The position numbers and the translations under genes were made by a program. DNA of 64,000 nt from Mesorhabditis belari (lineage: Eukaryota > Nematoda > Chromadorea > Rhabditida > Rhabditidae), in contig CAUEEP010000921.1 of assembly GCA_958450365.1 (NCBI GenBank), positions 976,001 through 1,040,000 on the forward strand, read 5' to 3'. The notes under the pieces were generated by a model. The model was not told the DNA's origin. It saw only the letters and a program-made list of their open reading frames with translations, and searched no databases. This document shows, in pieces, positions 22,601 to 37,600 of this stretch (positions are counted from its first letter, which is position 1; each line of letters opens with the position of its first letter).

Positions 22601-25600
22601 TCTCATCGTCAGCTACATTTTCTGACCCCACATCGATAGATTCTGATAAGCGGTTCTTGAGATTTCGAAGAACTTAGGCAACGCTCTGGGTGCACTACTA
22701 TTAGAGAAAATACGGTGTACAATGTTGTAGCAATTTTGAAGAGTTGTGGCGATGTTTAAGAGTTCTAGCTAAACTGTAATCTTAGGTTCTTTCCTCACAC
22801 GAGCTTTATCTACCAAATATGCAAAAGATTCGGGACGGTGATCAACGAATGGCTGCACAATATTATGATGGCCTTGTTCGGGTTGGAACCGTAAGTGAAC
22901 AAGACGGAGAAATGGAGAGAAATGGATTAATACCGTATTTACTCTATTAGTGGGGTCCCCCACTATTTTTTCAATCCCCTTCCAGACGACCCCACTATTA
23001 GAGAAATTTAAAAGAACATAAAACCAAAGTTTTAAGTTGAAAAGATATCAATTTTTCTCCGAAATTCTTGAAAAAACAAGTTTGGCTTCATATTTTATTT
23101 AGCTTTAACCGTAACAAAACATTAACAAACAGTAAAAGAACTAATCCAAGAGATCAACAATTGATGTATCACTTTCGTTACCAATATTAGAGAGGACCCC
23201 ACTATTTTTTCAACCCCCCCTCCAGACGACCCCACTATTAGAGAGGACCCCATTGATAGAGTAAATACGGTATTAGAGAAAATACGGTTTCATTTCCCAT
23301 CAATCAGCTCAATTTTTGTAAAAATACTCAATTTGTTTGCATTTTTCATCTTTTTCATCATATATCAATATTCTTGCGTTCATTTCTTTCAACTTACATT
23401 ACTATTTTGTTGCAAAGTCAACTGGAAAGCCAATGCGACATGGTGATTCTCGAGAACGGATTGATCGTTGTAAAGAATGGCGAGTGATTGGCGAGTGTTG
23501 ATCAGATAAGCATTTCCTCGTCCTTAAAATCAATACTTTATATAATAGGATACTTTTTTTTAATGGTAGAACGATAGAATAGCTAAAAATCTTACGAGAA
23601 ATTCACGAGAAAATTCGAGAAAACATACTTGACTTTAAACGATAAAAATGATGAACTGTCAAAATACAAACGACTCTAACTTGCTTTAAATCTGTCGGAT
23701 TGACATGGTCTATAGCTCAAAAAATAGAGAATTTCAAGAGCTTTTGAATGAACTAAAGCACACTCGAAAATAATAATGCTAAAGAAAGTTACAGTAGTTT
23801 ATAGACTTGACTCAAAACGGACCGTGCTACAAACCATTGTAACTTTCTTTAGCATTGATATTTTTGGTGTGCTTTAATTCATTTAAAAGCTCTTGAAATT
23901 CTCTATCTTTTGAGCTATAGACCATGTCAATCCGACAGATTTAAAGCACGTTAGAGTCGTTTGTAGTTTGTAGTGCCTATTTCTAATTTTTGCTCTTACT
24001 CTTTCTCTTTCTCTCTCTCTTACTCTTTCTTTTACTCTTTCTTTTACTCTTACTCTTACTCTTTCTCTTTCTCTTTCTCTTTCTCTTTCTCTTTCTCTTT
24101 CTCTTACTCTTTATCTTCCTTTCAATTGAATAACTTTAATTTTAGATTAACTTTTGCTCCAAAAAAGCTGCGATTTTCATGGAATTATTTTTAAAAAAGA
24201 TCTACCATTATATTGACTGTAAATAGTTTTTCGGTAGCCTTAAAGCGCACGCTTTAGAAAGCGCATCAAGAGGAACACACTGATCCTATAGATATCTATC
24301 TACTTTAAGTTTTCTTATGCTTATCTAGCTATATCTGATTCTTCAGCTATCTGCGAAGAAAGCTGCCAATAAAGCTGCTAATCAAGCTGCTAATCAAACT
24401 ACCAAGAAAGCTACCAAAAGCTACCAATAAAGTGCCAATAAAGCTGCCAATAAAGTGGCAATAAAGCTATCAATAAAGCTATTAATAAAGCTGCTAATAA
24501 AGCTGCTAATAAAGCTATCAAATAAAGCTATTAATAAAGTGCCAATAAAGCTATTAATAAAGCTGCTAATAAAGCTACCAATAAAGCTACCAATAAAGCT
24601 ACCAAAAGCTGCCAATAAAGCTATCAATAAAGCTATTAATAAAGCTGCTAATAAAGCTGCTAATAAAGCTATCAAATAAAGTGCCAATAAAGCTATCAAT
24701 AAAGCTGCCAATAAAGCCATTCTTTCTCTAAGATTTTGTGAATTCGAATGGAGAAAGATAGAATGAAAGTTTTCTTTCAAACTCAAATTGTTTCCACTTA
24801 CCCGGATGATCGAGATCGTGAACGGCGGCGGCGAGGAGGGCAGCCACAGCGTGTGTATCAACCACGAGATCAGCCACCGATGGTTGATCAAGGAAATAGG
24901 AGGTGGCCTAGAGTTTGAGAAATAAAAAGATATCACCTCGTTTCCTGGATTACTGCAATTGTTCATTTACTGCGATTGTTTAGCTATTTTTAACATTTTT
25001 AGCTTAACGCTTAACTATTTCTGTTAATCTAATCGTTAAATTTTATCTAATACTTCTAGAATTTTGTTTAAAGGTTTAAAATATCCAGTCTTGTAAAGGC
25101 AAGTCACCAAAAAGCTACCACAGTCTAATAAGACACCAGAAACCCTACCCTACCGTACCCTAAACCCTACCGTACCCTAAACAATGTCGTGCCTATATAA
25201 GGACGCCTCTTTTTGCGGCATTGCTTGGCTTTGTCAACTTTATTTTGTCATTGATTCAAGTACAAGACTAGCCATTGTTGAATTCAATGAAAACCACATT
25301 CGTAATACAAAAAAATACAAAAGAAAGCTTTGAAAAGTCTCACCTGGAGTACATCGGCTGCATGTGTGGCATTGTGATACGCATTGCCAGCATGATAGTG
25401 CAATTCAATCGTATTCAGCCATCGAGTGAGAATATCTTCTGGACATTGTAATACCTCGCCAACTTTCCACCGCTCAAAGATCTGTAAGTAAACTGAATAT
25501 TGAGCATTGAGTTGCTCAGCTGCTAAAGCCATTGAACCTCTAAGGCTCGAGCCATTGATGTTCAAGGCTCAAGCCAAAGCTGCTCAAGGCTCAAGCCATT

Positions 25601-28600
25601 GAACTGCTCAAGGCTCGAGCCATTGATGCTCAAGGCTCAAGCCATTGAACTGCTCAAGGCTCAAGCCAAAGCTGCTCAAGGCTCAAGCCATTGAACTGCT
25701 CAAGGCTCAAGCCAAAGCTGCTCAAGGCTCAAGCCATTGAACTGCTCAAGGCTCAAGCCAAAGCTGCTCAAGGCTCAAGCCATTGAACTGCTCAAGGCTC
25801 AAGCCAAAGCTGCTCAAGGCTCAAGCCATTGAACTGCTCAAGGCTCAAGCCAAGCTGCTCAAGGCTCAAGCCATTGAACTGCTCAAGGCCCAAGCCATTG
25901 AACTGCTCAAGGCTCAAGCCATTGATGCTCAAGGCTCAAGCCATTGAACTGCTCAAGGCTCAAGCCAAAGCTGCTCAAGGCTCAAGCCATTGAACTGCTC
26001 AAGGCTCAAGCCAAAGCTGCTCAAGGCTCAAGCCATTGAACTGCTCGAGGCCCAAGCCATTGGACTGCTCAAGGCTCAAGCCATTGATGCTCAAGACTCA
26101 AACCATTGAACTGCTCAAGGTTCGAGCCATTGAACTGCTAAGGCTCAAGCCATTGATGCTCAAGGTCCAGGCCAATGAACTGCTCAAGACTTAAGCCAGA
26201 GCTGCTCAAGCCAAGCTCAAGCTATCGGTAGCTATCGGTAGCTATCGGTAGCTATCGGTAACAAGATCTTCGGCCATCCAAGCACTAAACTAACCTTCAT
26301 TCCCAATTGCGATAAAGCATGATGTTCAGTGATTCTCTCTAATTGCAAGATGTCAAAATTCCATAAATGATCGTTTTCAAGCGCATTTTTCACATCAGCC
26401 GACACTCGTCGACGCTCTCCATGAAAGCCTGAGAGTTTTTCTTTGTTAAATTTCGACATTATTGACAATAATGGATCAATGTGATTTTTTGGATTAAATC
26501 AAAGTCTCTTTACATTACATAATTGTGTTTATTTTTTGCCTCTCTAATGATCTTTCTAAAGCAACTAGGGATTACGAAAGTTTTTTGTTGAAAGTACATG
26601 TTGAAAGTACATGTTGAAAGTACGTGTTTAAAGCACATGTTTAACGTACATGTTTAACGTACATGTTTAACGTACAAAGTTAGAGAACAGATTTATTATG
26701 TACAGCTTAATTTAGCATTTGAAATGGCTGACGAAGAGGAAAAATGAGGTTTTTTGACAGAAAGGTCCAGTCAGTCTAGTCAAGGAGGGTTAAAAACATC
26801 ATTTTCACTCCCTGTCAGCCACATTTCTCGTTGTAGAGTTGGGCAACGAGTTTTTGGTCATCAATACAGCTATCGAGATCTATCGAGAGCTATCGAGAGC
26901 TATCAAACGAGGTATCACTCATCCCTCCACTTCTGGCCATTGCCTTCTGACCATTGCCTTCTGACCATTGCCTTCTGGCCATTACCTTCTGGCCATTGCC
27001 TTCTGGCCATTGCCTTCTGGCCATTGCTACTTCTGATCATTGCTACTTCTGGCCATTGCCTTCTATCGAGAGCTATCGAGAGCTATCGAGATCTATCGAG
27101 CTCTACCAAACGAGGTATCACTCATCCCTCCACTTCTAGCCATTGCCTTCTGGCCATTACTACTTCTGGCCATTGCCTTCTGGCCAATGCCACTTCAGGC
27201 CCTTGCCTTCTGGCCATTGCCTTCTGGCCATTGCCTTCTGACCAGTGCCTTCTAGCCATTGCCACTTCTCTCCGTTGCCTTCTCGCAACGATCACCTCCA
27301 CTTCTAGCCCTTTCAAGACTACACATCCATTTTGTCTCTTTATTTTGATTGTTAAAATGAGAACTTCTACTGACTACCTCTCTTATCCTTGTACGCGTCA
27401 ACAACACTCCTCTTTCGTTGTCTCGATGGATGATGTAACTAAAATGAAAAGTTATTGATTGATCAAAAAGCAGAAAGATTTCTCAGTTCTCGCAATCTCT
27501 TTTCGCTTTTATTGCTAAAAGGCCAAATTTTAGAAAATACTGTAATCTAGCAGTTTCCATTCGATTAGCTCAATTTTGTAGCCTTTTCTCATCGAATTTG
27601 GCGCTATTTTACGTTAGAACTTCTCATTTTTTATGCATCAATACCGTTATACCTCATCAATCAACTTTTTACTATGGTAATTTAGAATCTAGAGGATCTG
27701 GTGGATCTAGAAGAGCTGGTGGATCTAGAAGATCTGGTGGATCTAGAAGAGCTTGTGGATCTAGAGGGTCAGGTGGATCTAGAGGGTCAGGTGGATCTAG
27801 AGGGTCAGGTGGATCTAGAGGATCTGGTGGATGTAGAGGATCTGATGGATCTAGAAGAGCTTGTGGATCTAGAGGATCTGGTGGATCTAGAGGATCTGGT
27901 GGATCTAGAGGATCTGGTGGATCTAGAAGAGCTTGTGGATCTAGAAGAGCTTGTGGATCTAGAGGATCTGGTGGATCTAGAGGATCTGGTGGATCTAGAG
28001 GATCTGGTGGATCTAGAAGAGCTTGTGGATCTAGAGGATCTGGTGGATCTAGAGGATCTGGTGGATCTAGAGGATCTGGTGGATCTAGAAGAGCTTGTGG
28101 ATCTAGAAGAGCTTGTGGATCTAGAGGATCTGGTGGATCTAGAGGATCTGGTGGATCTAGAGGATCTGATGGATCTAGAAGAGCTTGTGGATCTAGAGGA
28201 ACTGGTGGATCTAGAAGATCTTGATTCCAGAGCTTGTAGATCTAAAAGATCTTGATTCTAGTTCTTGTGGATCTAGAGGATATTAATTCTAGATCTTGTA
28301 GATCTAGAAGTGTAATCTTCTTACAAGAATCATTCATTCAAGATTTACATCCAAGAATTGATGACTCTAACGTTTATGCGCCCTATTGATGTGAAATCCG
28401 GTTTGAATCGGTGAATGAAGGGCTAAATTCAATACCGATTCAATTCAATACCGATTCAATTCAATACCCTCTAATCAGTTGAGTTTTTTGTTTGATGTTT
28501 GAAAAATAGATTCTAGCCCTCTACACAGTTCTATCGGTTAGTTGCTGTCATGCTGAATCTCATGTTGCTCTACCGTTAGATCCAATTGAAATCCAATTGA

Positions 28601-31600
28601 AATCCAATTGGCTTTGGCTTTGGCTTTGGCTAAATCCAATTGAAATCCAACTCATTCGACTCAATCGACCCCATCAACAACTCAAGATTACAAGAGCCAT
28701 GCAAGGGTTAAGTTTAATGGTTATTGTGAGTTTATTCATGAAAACTGTTAACTTTTTGGCTTAATTAGAATGGTAAAACGGTATTGATGGATAGGGAAAA
28801 AACGGGGGGAATTTAAATTTGAATTTTAAAGGCTAATCGAATGTAAATAGAGAGCTAGGATCGAGCCTAGAATAGAGCATTCAGTCTAAAAGGCCTGGAT
28901 GACGGTATTCAGTCTAGAATAGGATATTCAGTCTAGATTAGCTAGATTAGGGTATTCAGTCTAGAATAAAGTATGCAGTCTAAACGGCCTGGTACAGGGT
29001 ATTCAGTCTGGAATCGGATATTCGATTGGCTAGATTGGCTAGATTACCGTATTTATTCTAGATTAGGGTATTCCGTCTAGATTAGAGTATTCAGTCTAGA
29101 CTGTTTGGATTACGGGATCCAATCTAGGACAGGATATTTAGTCTAGAATAGATAGATTACGATATTTAGTCTAGATTAGAGTATTCAGTCTTGACTGTCT
29201 GCATTAGATTATTCAATCTAGAATAGGATAATCAGTCTAGAATCGCTAGATTACGGTATTCAGTCTAGATTAGAGTCTTCAGTCTGACTGCCTGCATTAC
29301 ATATTCAACAGAATAGGATATCGTTTGGCAAACAAGGTTTTGTCGGATTGGGTATTCGGTCTTCATAGTATTCAGTCTAGATTAGAGTATTCGGTCTAGA
29401 CTGCTTGGCTTAGGGTATTGAATCTAGAATAGGATAATCAGTCTAGAACCCCTAGATTACGGTATTCAGTCTAGATTAGAGTATTCAGTCTTGACTGTCT
29501 GCATTATATTATACAATCTAGAATAGGATAATCAGTCTAGAATCCCTAGATTACGGTATTCAGTCTAGATAGGATATTAAACTAGATACCGTATTTACTC
29601 TATTAGTGGGGTCCCCCACTATTTTTTCAATCCCCTTCCAGACGACCCCACTATTAGAGAAATTTAAAAGAACATAAAACCAAAGTTTTAAGTTGAAAAG
29701 ATATCAATTTTTCTCCGAAATTCTTGAAAAAACAAGTTTGGCTTCATATTTTATTTAGCTTTAACCGTAACAAAACATTAACAAACAGTAAAAGAACTAA
29801 TCCAAGAGATCAACAATTGATGTATCACTTTCGTTACCAATATTAGAGAGGACCCCACTATTTTTTCAACCCCCCCTCCAGACGACCCCACTATTAGAGA
29901 GGACCCCACTAATAGAGTAAATACGGTAAGTTTAATTGCTTATTGTGAGTTTATTCGTGAAAACTGTTAACTTTTTGGCTTAATTAGAACAGTAAAACGG
30001 TATTGATGGATAGGGAAAAAACGGGGGGAATTTCAATTTCAATTTTAAAGGCTAATCGAATGTAAATAGAGAGCTAGAATAGCAATAGTTTTCTAAGATT
30101 GATTCCTTTTAGAACCTTTTAAAAGCTGCAATTCTTTTTATTGCTTTTTCTGTGAAATCTTTCCTTTCAAAAGACAAAATAGTGCACAAGAGGGAGAAGC
30201 TAAAAATTCGTTTTTTTTTTTTTTTTTTTTTCGATTTGTGTTCGGCCAACAATTTAGCGGTGTGATGAAAGCGATTTTTTTTGTTAATAGCTTGGTTTAT
30301 ATCATTTGAAATTAGCTTTAATTCATTTTAAAGCTACTTTAAAGCTACTTTAATTAATTCTAAAGCCACTATAAAGTACTGTAAATCTAAAATAACTAAA
30401 GTTATAGTGAATTTCAATATTTTTCTTTGTTAATAGCTTGGTTTATATCATTAGAAAATGGCTTTAATTCATTTTAAAGCTACTTTAAAGCCACTTTAAT
30501 TCACTTTAAAGCCACTATAAACTACTGTAAATCGAAATAACTAAAGTTATAGTGAATTTCAATGTTTTTCTTATCAAAATCTCTTCACTATTAACTGCAA
30601 TAGTGACTTTTTTTTGTGCTCTCATAAACGCTCGCTTTTTGGCACACCGTTAAGCACCAAGGCATCCTAATGTAATCCTAATGAAAGAATTCGTTCTTAA
30701 GATTATAAACTACAAATTGCGCTAAGCTATTCCCATTGGATGTGCCAGAAAAATGCGTTTAAGAGAGCACAAAGAACAGATTGAGATTTGGCTTGTTTTT
30801 AAAAGGTTTTCGGTTAAAACAAATCAATAACTAATAGAAATCTTGATGTTAAAAGTGTAATAAGGCAAAAACTAGTCTTCTACAGTATCTATCTGGATTT
30901 ACAGCTCTCTAAAAAGCTACTAGAAGCTACTAGAAGCTTTGGCTTAAGCTCGGACTAGCTTTGGCTTTAACTGACTACTAGCTAGACTACTAAAAGCTTT
31001 GCCTTAAGCTGACTACTAGCTAGACCGCTAGAAGCTTTGGCTTAAGCTCAGACTAGCTTTGGCTTAAGCTGACTACTAGCTAGGCTACTAGAGGCTTTGG
31101 CTTAAGCTTAGACTAGCTTTCGCTTAAGCTGACTACTAGCTAGACTAGTAGAAGCTTTAGCTTAAGCTTAAGCTGAACTTCTACAAAGCTTTAGAAATCT
31201 TTGCTCTTCGATTAGAGCTATTTTTAGATAATTTAGATTAAAAAATAGTCTACTTTCTTTAAAAACAGCCCATTTTCTTTAAAAAATAGCTTATGTTCTT
31301 TAAAAACAGTCTATTTTCTTTAAAAATAGCCCATTTTCTTTAAAAATAGCTTATTTTCCTTAAAAATAGCCGATTTTCTTTAAAAACAGCCCATTTTCTT
31401 TAAAAAATAGTCTATTTTCTTTAAAAACAGCCTATTTTCTTTAAAAAATAGCCCATTTTCTTTAAAAACAGCCCATTTTCTTTAAAAATAGCCCATTTTC
31501 TTTAAAAATAGCTTATTTTCCTTAAAAATAGCCTATTTTCTTTAAAAACAGCCCATTTTCTTTAAAAAATAGTCTATTTTCTTTAAAAACAGCATATTTT

Positions 31601-34600
31601 CTTTAAAAAGCAGTCTATTTTATTTAAAAAATAGCCCATTTTCTTTAAAAATAGCCTATTTTCTTTAAAAATCAGCCTATTTTCGTTAAAAAACAGCATA
31701 TTTCCTTTAAAAATAGCCTATTTTCTTTAAAAAGCAGTCTATTTTCTTAAAAACAATCTATTTTCTTTAAGATAGCCCATTTTCTTTAAAAACAGTCTAT
31801 TTTCTTTAAAAAACAGCCTATTTTCTTAAAAAAGTAGCTATTTTCTTAAAAAATAGCCTATTTTCTTTAAAAATCAGCCTATTTTCTTAAAAATCAGCCT
31901 ATTTTCTTAAAAATCAGCCTATTTTCTTTAAAAATAGCATAAATCAAAGCTAAATAAAGCTAAAATTGCAAATTGGTGATTGCTAATTTTGATTTGAATC
32001 AATTTTTGAATTAAATAAAGTATAAGTAACACAAAAATTTTTGAAAAAAAAAAAGCAAAACTTAAAATTTCTACAAAGCACAAAGCATTAAAAGAGTTGT
32101 TTTTTTTTTGGTGGGAAATTTTAAACTCAAAAACACTTTCCATTCATCGAAACACCAATCATTTATAGGCACGAACACAGAAAAGAAAAAAAAAATGACA
32201 TTTGAGAGTTTGTTTTTGGATTGAAAAAGGATTTACTTGAGTAAAATTTGATTGAAAAAATTTTAGCAAAAAAATTTAATTAAAAAATTTAATCAAAAAA
32301 ATTTAACCAAAAAAATTTAACCAAAAAAATTGAAATTTAAAAATTTGAAAGTTACAATTTCACTTTTATTCATTTTAAACAATCACTCAAAAGCTTTTTG
32401 CTTTGTTTAATTACTTCAAATTTTATGTAAAACGTTTGCTGTTTTAGGCTCAGGCTTGGACTTAGTGCGAGGCGCTAGTCGCTAGCCTTCGCACTAAGTC
32501 TATTTGGGTTTGGGATACATAAGATTTAGCAATTAGACAATTGAACATCTCCAACAACTTCCCAGATTGCCACGCTGAGGCCCCATTTTCTGGAGCTCAG
32601 CCAGTTCCCGGAGCTAAGGCTTAGGCTTAGGCTTAGGCTTTGGAAGTTTTGCTGAAGCGCTTTAGTGCCAATAATGATTGGGTTTTTTTCAACAAGGCTT
32701 AGGCTAAGGCTCAGACTTAGGCTTAGGCTAAGGCTAAGGCTTAGGCTTAGGCTTAGGCTTAGACTTAGGCTTGGACTTAGGCTCAGGCTTAGGCTTAGGC
32801 TCAGGCTCAGGCTCAGGCTTAGGCTTAGGGCTTAGGCTTAGGCTCAGGCTTAGGCTTAGGCTAAGGCTAAGGCTTAGGCTTAGGCTTAGGCTCAGGCTTA
32901 GGCTTAGGCTTAGGCTCAGGCTTAGGCTTAGGCTTATGCTTAGGCTTATGCTTAGGCTTAGGCTCAGGCTTAGGCTTAGGCTAAGGCTAAGGCTTAGGCT
33001 TAGGCTTAGCCTCGGCTTAGGCGTAGCCTTGGGCAAAAGAATCCATGTTTCTGTATCTTTAGATATTCACAGAGTTCTTATAACCAATAGAAGATAGTCA
33101 GTAGAAACCGTAGTGTTTAAGTAAAAGTTTTGTTTTTGTTTGCTTTTGTTTTTGTTTTTATTTTTGTGTTTGCTTTTGTTTTGATCTTTGCTTTTGTTTT
33201 TTTGTTGTAAATCCTTTCTCAATCCATTTCTCTCCATTTCTCCGTCTTGTTCACTTACGGTTCCAACCCGAACAAGGCCATCATAATATTGTGCAGCCAT
33301 TCGTTGATCACCGTCCCGAATCTTTTGCATATTTGGTAGATAAAGCTCGTGTGAGGAAAGAACCTAAGATTACAGTTTAGCTAGAACTCTTAAACATTGC
33401 TACAACTCTTCAAAATTGCTACAACATTGTACACCGTATTTTCTCTAATAGTAGTGCACCCAGAGCGTCGTCTAAATTCTTCGAAATCTCGCGAACCGCT
33501 TATCAGAATCTATCGATGTGGGGTCGGAAAATGTAGCTAACGATTAGATCTTGACGATGATTTGAGTGTTGAGCTTCTGGGAAAACTTGGAAACTGTAGA
33601 ATAGTCATCAACTCGGCTCGCTTGGGTGCACTGCTATTAGAGAAAATACGGTAACAGTTTTTCAAAGCGTAATGAGAGTTTAACCACCAAATCAAAATCC
33701 CTTGGTTTAGCCTTTCAATAAAAGTGCTCTTGGTTAATAGACCAGGTTCAAAAGACTAAAGAATAAAAGACCGGGTTTTTAAGACTCAATCTACTCAATT
33801 CTTGTCTTTTTACAACTCACTTTCACAGCATCTTTCACCAATTGCGCACTCTCGCCTTCACAACGTCCAGCCGCTTCACGTAGCATTGAAATCACCTAGA
33901 AATTTTAGGCTAAGAAATAGGGAATGATCATTTGAACATTTGAATTTGGGCTAGGGAATGAAATTTGAATGGTTGAAGATGGTTGAAGATCTTGCTACCG
34001 ATAGCTTGAGCTTGGTTTGACCAGCACTGGCTTGAATCTAGGATGAATTAAAGGTGAATTGAAATTGAATTGAATCTATTAAATCACCATTTGCATACAT
34101 TTAAAAAAACTACTCAAAACATTAAAATAGAAAAGAAATTGATGCAACGGGGATCGAACCCGCATGCCAAGGATCCCGAGACCGCGACACTACCACTGCA
34201 CCACCGAGGCCTTTGTTTGGCGAGCGACGGCAGCCTTTACAAACCCATAAGTCCCCCAGTTTCTAGCTCAATTTCGCTCAATTTCAGATGCATTTTTACA
34301 GAAGTCTAGAGTGTTTAGGGAAAAACTAAAAACGCCATCGTGTTGCGCAAGTCAATATTGCTTTGGTTTTGATTCGAAATCGAAATCTAACCATTTCCTA
34401 GTAATGAATTACTCAATGAGATGATTTAGACGAAAATTCATGTTTTTTTTTTGAGGATCTTGAAGTGTTTGATGTGTTTGATGTGTTATTAGATGGAGCT
34501 TGTAACTGTTATTAGTATTACCTCGGAAATCGGAGCCTCCATCATCGCTTGTGATCGGATACTCTTCAACGAGACATCTCGATAAATTCCACCGTCAAGA

Positions 34601-37600
34601 CTCCGTCTTTTCACATACACGTATTGATTACTAAAAGGAAAGATGAGCATGAGCCTCCATCATCAAAAAATGATCAAATTTTCGATCTACAGCATTCCAA
34701 TCGTGAAGTTCTTTGGCGGAAAAGTGATGCCAAGATTAAGGGCTTTATTTTTCTCTATAATACTTGACACTTTGATAAAAAGACAGGCGTTTATCAGCAA
34801 CTTTTTCAACAAAAGGTATCGCTATACTGTTTTGGCTTTAATTATAGGTGTCGTTCTTATTTATTATTAATTATTTCAATCTCCTTAAAGCACTGGACAC
34901 TGAGCACTGGGCACAAAAGCATTTCAAGAGCCTTTACTTGATGATTGTGGGACATTTGATAGAAGCCCGACCTCCTTTCCTATTGGCCAACTTTAAGCTC
35001 AAATTTCTTGGTGTTGAACTGTTCAATTTATATGTTTTTTATATCATTAGATGCGCCAAGTCTTTCTCTATTGATTGGTATAAAAATCATTTCAATTGAA
35101 CAGCTAAACAACAAGAAATTTGAGCTTAAAGTTAGCTTGCCTGGAAAAGGGGTGGGGTGCGGATTAAATGTCTAATAACCTATTTGAATTATTTAATTTA
35201 AATATTTTTGATATTATTAGATGCGCTAAGTCTTTCTCTATCGATTTATATAAAAACTATTTAAATTGAACAACCCAACACCAAGAAATTTGAGCTTAAA
35301 GATAGCCAATAGGAAAAAGCTGCTCCTTTTGCCATTGGCTAACTTTAACCTCAAATTTCTTGGTGTTGGATTGTCCAATTTAAGTAGTTTTTATACAAAT
35401 CAATAGAGAAAGACTTGGTGCAGTTATGGCTTAAAGTTATGGCAATGGAAAAGGGGCGGGGTCTCGCGTATAAAAGGCCAATCGCCCCGCCCTCTTTGCC
35501 ATCTTAACTTCAAGCTCAAATTTCTTAGCGCTCAGTTGTCCAATTTAAATAGTTTTTATATCAATCGATAGAGAAAGACTTGGCCTATCTAATGATATCA
35601 AAAATGTGGAAATTGAACAGTTCAACACCAAGATATTTGAGCTTAAAGTGAGGCTGCCAATGATAATCTTTGAGCTCAAATTTCTTGGTGTTGGGTTGTC
35701 CAATTTAAATAGTTTTTATATCAATCGATAGAGAAAGACTTGGCCTATCTAATGATATCAAAAACATATAAATTAAACAGTCCAACACCAAGAAACTTGA
35801 GCAGTATGGGTGAAGGCAGTGTCAGAAGTGTCGTCTTTCGCTTACACAATCAAATCTCGACCCCAAATAGGTTGTGGTTAAAGAGAATGCACTGTATTTT
35901 TAAAGCAATCAATATTTTTCAATATTGATTGCTAAGCCTCAGCAATGCTCACTCACCTACACGAGCTGCTCGGTACCCGGATGCATTTCCAATCGGACGA
36001 TCTCCTTCGATCCTCCTCCCGGGGTCGAGGTAAAGATTTTCTAAAGATTTAACAAATCAATTGCTCACAATTTACGAATTAAATTTTTAAATACGTTCTT
36101 GATAACATTTAATGTTTATTTTTAAACACTTTACATCAATACTTTACTCAGAAATTCTATAGAATTCTATAGAAATCTATAGAAATCAATTTTTTTAAAC
36201 TCGAGAGTCTCTGGGAGTTTGATCGTTTAGATCTCGGTTTCTAGAATAGCTATCAATCAAATTCTTTCATTGAAATCAAGCAAATCAGAACAGCAATCAA
36301 GCTTTTCTTGTTTCTTGGCTTTTCAAAGATTTTCCAAAGATAAGCAGATTGATAACTGTTCTAGAAATCGAGAAATAAGCAGACTGTTCTAGAAATCGAG
36401 ATTTGAACGGTTAAACGAACGATCGAACGGTTCAAATTGTTGATTCCATTTGAATTCATTTGAATTCATTTGAATCCATTTGAATCCATTTGAAAGGTTC
36501 AAATTGTTGATGCCATAAAATACTTCAAAAAGTCAAGAAATTGACAAGGAGTTGGTGGAATGATAGAAAACGATTTCACAAAGCTCATCAATGTTTTCAA
36601 ATAATAAAACTATAGAAGAAAGGCTATTCAAAAGTTAGGAATCAAAATGGAATCGATTTAAATTGATTAAAAGTGATTTGAATTGATTTGAATGGATCCA
36701 AATTGATCCAAATTGATTCAAATGGATTCAACTGGAGTCAAATGGATTCTAATGGATTCAATTGGATTCAAATTGATTCTAATGGATTCAGATTGATTCA
36801 AATTGATTCAAATTGATTCAAATGGATTCTAATTGATTCAAATGGATCCAAATGGATTCAAATGGATTCTATTAGGTTGATGCAAAAGTCTTTTTCATTT
36901 TTTTCGTACTTCTTTTGAAAAATAACAAAGTCATCAATTAACCTATGGTTTGCTCTAAATGAAAACTGTTTATTGTTGAATTTCCCATCTTTTTAAGTCA
37001 ATTTGGGTTCACTTTCAAGCAAATTCGAGAGTGAAAACGGGTTTTTCATAACAAATCTATAAAAACCTCTATAAAGAAATTGGCTGAATCAATTTCTCTG
37101 AAAATCTGAAAAAATATCGAACTTTTTGTGCTCTATCTTTTATTTATTAACATCAAGATTGGTTTCCTTAGCTAAAGCGTCTAAAATGCATCATCGAGCC
37201 GTCGCCTTTTTTGACTACCCGACTTCAGGCTCTCAAAAAAATCTAGACATAACACATTTTAAACTCGTTTTAATGTCATTTTGCAGAAAAATAATTGGCC
37301 TTTCGAATGCAATAAACCGTTGTTCAATTGGTGCATTTGTTACTTTTTAACGGAAGTACGAAAAAAATGAAAAAGACTTTTGCATCAACCTAATAATTGA
37401 TTCAAATGGATCCAAATTGATTCAAATTGATTCAAATGGATTCAAATGGATCCAAATTGATTCAAATGGATTCAAATGGATTCAAAAGGATTCAAATGGA
37501 TCCAAATTGATTCAAATGGATTCAAAAGGATCCAAATTGATTCAAATTGATTCAAATGGATTCAAAAGGATTCAAATGGATCCAAATTGATTCAAATTGA

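Noticed and set aside
25500..26220. Regular repeats considered as a CRISPR array
   Set aside because: Units are adjacent with no unique spacers, and the setting is a eukaryotic intron.
27598..28255. ORFs of 184-208 codons (Gly-Ser-Arg and Asp-Leu-Glu repeats)
   Set aside because: They are translations of a 15-bp minisatellite; several frames are open at once and no non-repetitive part is present.
33067..33330. 87-codon minus-strand ORF as a PDE8 exon
   Set aside because: The same sequence occurs inverted at 22.8 kb as part of a repeat block, and it does not match PDE8.
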